DNA from: Crocinitomicaceae bacterium
Lineage (GTDB): Bacteria; Bacteroidota; Bacteroidia; Flavobacteriales_D; Crocinitomicaceae
Assembly: GCA_011522905.1 (NCBI GenBank)
Contig: WTIB01000158.1
Span: forward strand, 1-10,673
Direction: 5' to 3'
DNA: 10,673 nucleotides
Part shown: in pieces, positions 6,331 to 10,673 of the stretch
Layout: each line of letters begins with the position of its first letter
Position numbering within the stretch: position 1 is the first letter of the stretch
The notes under the pieces: generated by a model
Databases searched by the model: none
Told to the model about the DNA's origin: nothing
The model's input: the letters and a program-made list of their open reading frames with translations, nothing else
Made by a program: the position numbers and the translations under genes

Positions 6331-8664
6331 ATGCGTTATTCCAAAGTGAAAGTTTTCGTTTTAATGTTTACCCTTATTATGGGGAACTACTTCTGGGCTC
6401 AGATTGGTATGGGACAATGGAGAATGCATGTGGCTTCCGCGCAAGCTATTGACGTTGCTGTAGTTGAAAACACGGTCTTTACAGCATTTAAAAATGGGGT
6501 TTTTGTATACAATAGTGAAACTGAGGAGCAAGAGCTTCTTACAGACATCAATGGATTGTCAGATATTAATGTCTCTACGATTTACTATGATGAAGTTAGT
6601 GAAGCCGTTCTTGTTGGTTATGAAAATGGAAATATTGATAAAATAACAAGTGACAATATTTATAATATCCCCGCCATTAAATTGGCACAAATACCCAATT
6701 CCAAGAGAATCAACCGATTTGAACGATATGGCGATTATGTATATGTAGCGACTGATTTCTGTGTATCAAAGCTAGATGTGGATAAAGATGAAATCAAAGA
6801 CACCTATTATCCAACAAATGGAAATGATGCTATCCTAGACATTAGCTTTTCTGGAGATACTATATTCGCATTAAGCGCTACGATGTTAAAATATGGCCTC
6901 CTAACAAACCCTGCCCTCCCAGATGAAAGTCAATGGCAAATTGATAATCGATTACCCGTAATTGCTGAAAATGAATATTCTGAAATTGAAATGTTTCAAA
7001 ATAAACAAATGGTTTTATTTAAAAAAGATGGATACGGAATGGACAGTGTATTTTATCTTAATGAAAACGGTTTAGGTTTGCTCACTGATTCTCCTTTTTC
7101 TTTGGAAATTAACTCTATAAACATATTAAATGATACATTATTTGCGGTCAATATGGATGGTGCGATTTACATGTATGATGAAACACTTTCGAATAGTGCG
7201 TCCTATAACTCTAACAATATGTTTATTTGGATTTCTCCGCTAAGAACCGTTTTAAACAGCCAAGGTGTTTGGTCTGCGGATAAAACAAAAGGCCTCTTCT
7301 TATTCACATCAGGGATTGGCTACAAAAGATATCCCATTGTTGGCCCCTACAACAATGATTTTTATTCGATGGATTGGCAAGAAGATAAGCTAGCAATTGC
7401 TAGTGGTCGATTAAATGGAAAGCTCCCATCATTTAGCAGAAATGGAATACACCTTTTCGAAAATGAAAACTGGGAATTTGTGAATGTTACGAATGTTGAA
7501 GAATGGGAAAACAAAAATATTTGGGATTTTATCGATATCGCCGTTAATCCAAAAAATACTGATGAAGTTGCAATAGCGACATACTCAGAAGAGCCCTTGA
7601 GTGTCCTAACAAGTGATACTGTCAAACTCTACACTGATTTGAATTCCACCATTGAACTTACTGAAAGTGGCAATGGGTGGTCTTTAGTTTCAAGTGTATT
7701 ATATGATCCAGATGGTAATTTATGGGCGTTAAATGGTTATACAGATAAACCCTTGAATGTTAAAGATGAAAATGACCAATGGATAAACTTTGATTGTGGG
7801 GGAAGCGCAAGAAATGTATATACCAAAAAGATGATTATTGACTTTAACGATCAGCTTTGGTTTGCCACGGAAAGTAAAGGACTCTTCGGTTACAATTACA
7901 ATGGTACTTTAAGCGATCCAGGAGATGATCAATACGTACAATTGTCCTCGGGGTCAAATTCAGGGAACTTACCTTCAGATAATGTTACAGCAATTGCGGC
8001 TGATTTTGATGGGGAAATATGGATTGGGACAGATGCAGGTTTCGCTATTCTATATAATGCCTCAAATGCATTTGGTGCTTCTCCAGGTGAGTATGATGCA
8101 CAACGCGTTAAAGTATCATTTGAAGGGAATGTCGAATATGTATTAGGAAGCACACATATTACAGATATTGAAGTAGATGGTGGAAACAGGAAGTGGATGG
8201 CTACGGCAAATGCGGGTATACTTTTATTGAGCCCTGACGGCTCAGAAATTCTAGAACAATTTACAGTAGAAAATTCTCCTCTTATTTCAAATAACATATT
8301 TGACTTAAAATTAGACCAATCTAACGGAGAGCTCTACATAATTACGGATAAGGGATTGGTATCATATCGTTCAGATGCTAGCTACGAAGATCCTACTTAT
8401 GAGGATTTTGTTGTTTTTCCTAACCCAGTTCGTCCAAACTTCTCAGGCCCAGTTACCATACAAGGAATCAGATATAACTCCGATGTTAAAATTACAGATG
8501 CAGCCGGAAATCTTGTGTATAAAACAACCTCAAACGGAGGTACCGCAACCTGGGATTGTAATGCTATTAATGGAGAGCCCGTAGTAACAGGAGTGTATTT
8601 TATATGGACCGCAACAAATGCGGGAAAGGATAAAAAGGTGGGAAAAGTCCTGGTAATCAAATGA
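6331..8664 (+). CDS. porZ: PorZ-like type IX secretion surface protein (beta-propellers plus C-terminal domain)
   Basis: This 777-residue protein has a signal peptide (hydrophobic core about 8-18, cleavage likely after FWA, before Gln24). The N-terminal part matches PorZ: GQWRMHVA (28-35), NGVFVYN (55-61), NGLSDINVSTI (74-84), GNIDKI (100-105) and EIKDTYY (154-160). Propeller-blade repeats recur through the chain, clearest at DGNLWALNG (461-469), NDQLWFATESKGL (506-518), LPSDNVTAIAADFDGEIWIGTDAG (547-570), KWMATANAGI (621-630) and GELYIITDKGL (666-676). The last 88 residues form an Ig-like type IX C-terminal domain with VFPNP (695-699) and GVYFIW (754-759). In Porphyromonas gingivalis PorZ is part of the PorU/V/Q/Z attachment complex that links secreted proteins to anionic LPS; its own C-terminal domain is retained. 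The start is fixed by an in-frame stop 18 bp upstream. Its presence implies a type IX system elsewhere in the genome. Confidence 0.88.
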   Translation: MRYSKVKVFVLMFTLIMGNYFWAQIGMGQWRMHVASAQAIDVAVVENTVFTAFKNGVFVYNSETEEQELLTDINGLSDINVSTIYYDEVSEAVLVGYENGNIDKITSDNIYNIPAIKLAQIPNSKRINRFERYGDYVYVATDFCVSKLDVDKDEIKDTYYPTNGNDAILDISFSGDTIFALSATMLKYGLLTNPALPDESQWQIDNRLPVIAENEYSEIEMFQNKQMVLFKKDGYGMDSVFYLNENGLGLLTDSPFSLEINSINILNDTLFAVNMDGAIYMYDETLSNSASYNSNNMFIWISPLRTVLNSQGVWSADKTKGLFLFTSGIGYKRYPIVGPYNNDFYSMDWQEDKLAIASGRLNGKLPSFSRNGIHLFENENWEFVNVTNVEEWENKNIWDFIDIAVNPKNTDEVAIATYSEEPLSVLTSDTVKLYTDLNSTIELTESGNGWSLVSSVLYDPDGNLWALNGYTDKPLNVKDENDQWINFDCGGSARNVYTKKMIIDFNDQLWFATESKGLFGYNYNGTLSDPGDDQYVQLSSGSNSGNLPSDNVTAIAADFDGEIWIGTDAGFAILYNASNAFGASPGEYDAQRVKVSFEGNVEYVLGSTHITDIEVDGGNRKWMATANAGILLLSPDGSEILEQFTVENSPLISNNIFDLKLDQSNGELYIITDKGLVSYRSDASYEDPTYEDFVVFPNPVRPNFSGPVTIQGIRYNSDVKITDAAGNLVYKTTSNGGTATWDCNAINGEPVVTGVYFIWTATNAGKDKKVGKVLVIK

Positions 8665-8672
8665 TATTAAGA

Positions 8673-8689
8673 AGGATTTTAACCATCCT
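8673..8689. terminator. Weak hairpin between convergent porZ and the 119-residue gene
   Basis: The stem AGGAT/ATCCT (5 bp) has a 7-nt loop in the 53-bp convergent gap. A-rich sequence follows on the plus strand, and there is only a short T-rich stretch on the minus-strand side. It is well placed for a bidirectional terminator but short and without a strong U-tract. Confidence 0.25.
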
Positions 8690-8717
8690 AAAAGTACTGG
8701 CCAAAATTCATTTTAAT

Positions 8718-9077
8718 CTAGCTAAGCAAATTTTCAGAATAGTAATTATTGACCTTGAAGTAATCTAAAAGAGCCTCTTTGATTAGATGTTGCTGCTCAT
8801 CGCTTCCAATAGAAGGTAGCTTATTTAAAAGCTCGAAATGAGGCCAACCTTCTTCATCTCTTCCCTTAAATTCATAATACCCTGAAGGAACAAGAAGGGT
8901 ACAAATGGCCACATGAATTAGGTCTGTCTTTTCCTGCTTAGAATATTTTTTATGCCCTTTTCCATATTCATTTACTCCAATTAAAAAAAGCATGGCATGT
9001 ATGTCTAAATCTTCGCCAAAAGATTGTTCTAAATGCTTGGTTAATTTCTGAAATCTCAATTCAAGATCGTGGTCCAT
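8718..9077 (-). CDS. Small conserved-looking hypothetical protein (119 aa)
   Basis: This soluble 119-residue protein has no signal or membrane segment. Visible features are a charged N-terminal helix (about 1-20), a hydrophobic helix HAMLFLIGVNEYGKG (27-41), a run YSKQEKTDLIHVAICTLL (45-62), and the distinctive GYYEFKGRDEEGWPHFELL (66-84) before a C-terminal helix. I recall similar short proteins with the EFxGRDExGWPH pattern in other Bacteroidota annotated as hypothetical, but cannot name a family or function. The ATG is the only plausible start; the next Met is residue 29, inside the conserved-looking helix. It lies 42 bp downstream of the bglX stop on the same strand, so it may be read from that transcript. 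Confidence 0.8.
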   Translation of the reverse strand: MDHDLELRFQKLTKHLEQSFGEDLDIHAMLFLIGVNEYGKGHKKYSKQEKTDLIHVAICTLLVPSGYYEFKGRDEEGWPHFELLNKLPSIGSDEQQHLIKEALLDYFKVNNYYSENLLS

Positions 9078-9081
9078 GACA

Positions 9082-9089
9082 CAAAGGTA
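9082..9089 (-). promoter_or_regulatory. TAnnTTTG match just before the 119-residue gene
   Basis: Read on the minus strand this is TACCTTTG, a full consensus match only 4 bp before the ATG. A transcript starting at the usual distance would begin at or about the start codon, so it would be leaderless or the match is chance. No TTG is seen at the -33 position. Confidence 0.2.
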
Positions 9090-9119
9090 AGCGATGTCTT
9101 TCAGAAATGATAGCTGAAT

Positions 9120-10673
9120 TTATTTTAGAGAGAAACTTGCTGAGTTTTTTGTAGCAGAATTAGTTCCAATAAATACAGAGAATTGTCCAGGCTCTGCCTC
9201 CCATTTCTTTCGAGCCGAATAAAATTTTAAGAGCTCCGGATTAATTGTAAAACTTACTTTTCTAGATTCTCCTGGAGCAAGCTCAATCAATTCAAATCCC
9301 TTAAGCTCCCTTACAGGGCGCGTTACACTTGCAAAATGATCCTTAATATACAATTGTACCACTTCTTTCCCTGTAACTTTACCCGTGTTTTTCACATTTA
9401 CCGAGACGGTAATAGATGAATTAAAGTTGAGCTCATTTGAGCTCATCTCAACTTTAGAATACTCAAAACTTGAATAACTCAATCCATAGCCAAATGGATA
9501 CAAGGGGGTATTCTTTTCATCACCGAAATGAGACCAAAAAACACTTCCTGCATCTCTTCCCTCAGCACCAGGGCGACCTGTATTTTTATAATTATAATAT
9601 AAGGGCATTTGTCCAACACTTCTTGGAAAGCTCATGGGTAATTTCCCGCTAGGATTATAATCCCCATATAAAACCTGTGCAATGGCATTTCCACTTTCTG
9701 TACCCAAATGCCAAGCCTCAACAATGGCCGGAATGTTTTCATCAGCCCAATTCAAAACCAAAGGGCGGCCATTCATTAAAACAAGGACAATATTTGAATT
9801 GATTTTAGCTATTTCCTCCAATAATTCTTGCTGAAAGCCGGGTAAATCCAATTTTGTCCTGCTTCGGCCCTCTCCTGACTGAAAACCATACTCACCAAGG
9901 ACCATTACCACTACATCTGCTTTTTTTGCAGCTTTTTTTGCGGCTTTGAATCCACACCTATCCGTAGTGTTGATGTCAACCTCTTCATGAAAAGCGGGTA
10001 TTTTGTTTACCAATCTCACTCCTTGTGCATGTGTAATTGAATTTCCAGAATACTGATTCATCCCTTCGAGTACTGAAACAGCTGTATTATTTTCCGCAGC
10101 AATTCTCCAATTTCCTAGAGGGCTATTTTTATCATCTGCCAATGGCCCAATTAGTGCAATCTTCAAACCTTCTTTTTTTAAAGGAAGAATATTCTTATCG
10201 TTTTTTAAAAGGACTATTGATTTTTTGGCCATATCCAACACCCCTTCGCGAATTTCTTTCGAACCAGTTACTTTTTGTTCTCGCTCTTCATCACAATACA
10301 AAAAAGGATCATCGAATAAACCGAGTTCAAATTTCACCTTCAAAATACGACGAACGGCATCATCAATTTGCTCTATTTGAACCTTTCCGGCATCTAGAAG
10401 ACCCTCGATTTGATTCACATAAATATATGACTCCATATCCATATCGGATCCACCATTGAGCGCCAATTCTCCAGCATGATATGAGTTTTTAGCATATCCA
10501 TGGTCAATCATTTCTTTTATTGATCCCCAGTCAGAAACCACAAAGCCATCGAAGCTCCAATCTCCTTTCAAAATATCTCTTTGAAGGTATGCATCAGCAG
10601 TTGCAGGAATTCCATTCAGCTCATTAAAGGAATTCATAAATGTTTTTACTCCTGCATCTACTGCCGCCTTAAA
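9120..10673 (-). CDS. bglX: GH3 beta-glucosidase, periplasmic BglX type (5' end outside window)
   Basis: The frame stays open to the right edge, giving 517 visible residues; the ATG at 10637 is internal, since 12 codons (FKAAVDAGVKTF) precede it. Full-length BglX is about 750 residues, so the signal peptide and most of the N-terminal TIM-barrel domain are missing. The visible part starts near the barrel's end with FMNSFNELNGIPAT and the nucleophile motif VVSDWGS (Asp48 of the fragment), then HAGELALNGGSDMDM. The alpha/beta sandwich domain follows with KKSIVLLKND, LKIALIGPLAD, VVMVLGEYG, SGEGRSRTKLDLPG and PSGKLPMSFPRSVGQMP. The fibronectin-III-like C-terminal domain begins after YPFGYGLSYSSFEYS (KNTGKVTGKEVVQLYI, RPVRELKGF, the end SVFIGTNS). 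GH3 enzymes of this type remove beta-linked glucose from the non-reducing end of oligosaccharides. No SusC/SusD genes are in view. Confidence 0.93.
   Translation of the reverse strand, partial: FKAAVDAGVKTFMNSFNELNGIPATADAYLQRDILKGDWSFDGFVVSDWGSIKEMIDHGYAKNSYHAGELALNGGSDMDMESYIYVNQIEGLLDAGKVQIEQIDDAVRRILKVKFELGLFDDPFLYCDEEREQKVTGSKEIREGVLDMAKKSIVLLKNDKNILPLKKEGLKIALIGPLADDKNSPLGNWRIAAENNTAVSVLEGMNQYSGNSITHAQGVRLVNKIPAFHEEVDINTTDRCGFKAAKKAAKKADVVVMVLGEYGFQSGEGRSRTKLDLPGFQQELLEEIAKINSNIVLVLMNGRPLVLNWADENIPAIVEAWHLGTESGNAIAQVLYGDYNPSGKLPMSFPRSVGQMPLYYNYKNTGRPGAEGRDAGSVFWSHFGDEKNTPLYPFGYGLSYSSFEYSKVEMSSNELNFNSSITVSVNVKNTGKVTGKEVVQLYIKDHFASVTRPVRELKGFELIELAPGESRKVSFTINPELLKFYSARKKWEAEPGQFSVFIGTNSATKNSASFSLK

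Noticed and set aside
7929..8297. Minus-strand open frame of 122 codons inside porZ
   Set aside because: It is antisense to the well-supported propeller coding sequence, and its protein has no recognisable feature.
10037..10459. Plus-strand open frame of 140 codons opposite bglX
   Set aside because: The bglX frame on the other strand shows continuous GH3 motifs through this stretch, so this frame is a shadow.
1..10673. A hidden defence, mobile or other novel system
   Set aside because: Each of the long frames apart from the left-edge fragment and the 119-residue gene fits a known family or a plausible small membrane protein. There are no direct-repeat arrays, transposase motifs, integrase genes or abrupt composition changes, and the gaps between genes are short.

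Overview
The window looks like a chromosomal segment of an AT-rich Bacteroidota bacterium, most likely Flavobacteriales (inference). The main evidence is a full-length PorZ-like protein with a C-terminal type IX secretion domain, a system confined to Bacteroidota. Supporting signs are exported proteins whose signal peptides end just before Gln, several TAnnTTTG elements (the Bacteroidota -7 promoter consensus), and starts without Shine-Dalgarno sequences. I see no insertion sequence, phage gene, CRISPR array, tRNA or rRNA. The region reads as ordinary core or housekeeping chromosome, and I found no convincing new multi-gene system.

Layout, left to right. (1) 2-388 (+) is the C-terminal part of an unrecognised protein cut by the window edge. 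(2) 378-1826 (-) is an exported S41-family peptidase with a TTG start; its 3' end overlaps gene 1 tail to tail. (3) 1827-1963 is a divergent intergenic region. (4) 1964-2848 (+) is a TIGR01777-type NAD(P)-binding epimerase, followed by 2943-4262 (+), a PIN-PhoH ATPase. (5) A minus-strand cluster runs 6164 to 4287: a Rid-family deaminase resembling 2-aminomuconate deaminase, a small two-helix membrane protein with TPR-like helices, and an RlmI-like methyltransferase. These genes are 7 bp apart or overlapping, so they are probably one transcript. (6) 6165-6330 is a divergent control region with two -7-like motifs and an 8-bp inverted repeat. (7) 6331-8664 (+) is porZ. (8) 8718-9077 (-) is a small conserved-looking hypothetical gene 42 bp downstream of (9) 9120-10673 (-), a GH3 beta-glucosidase (bglX) whose 5' end lies beyond the window.

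How the genes relate: PorZ would work at the cell surface with the T9SS attachment complex. The S41 peptidase and BglX are probably exported and act on peptides and oligosaccharides outside the cytoplasm. The methyltransferase and PhoH proteins point to RNA metabolism. The rest are single-step metabolic or unknown functions. No gap between genes exceeds about 170 bp.
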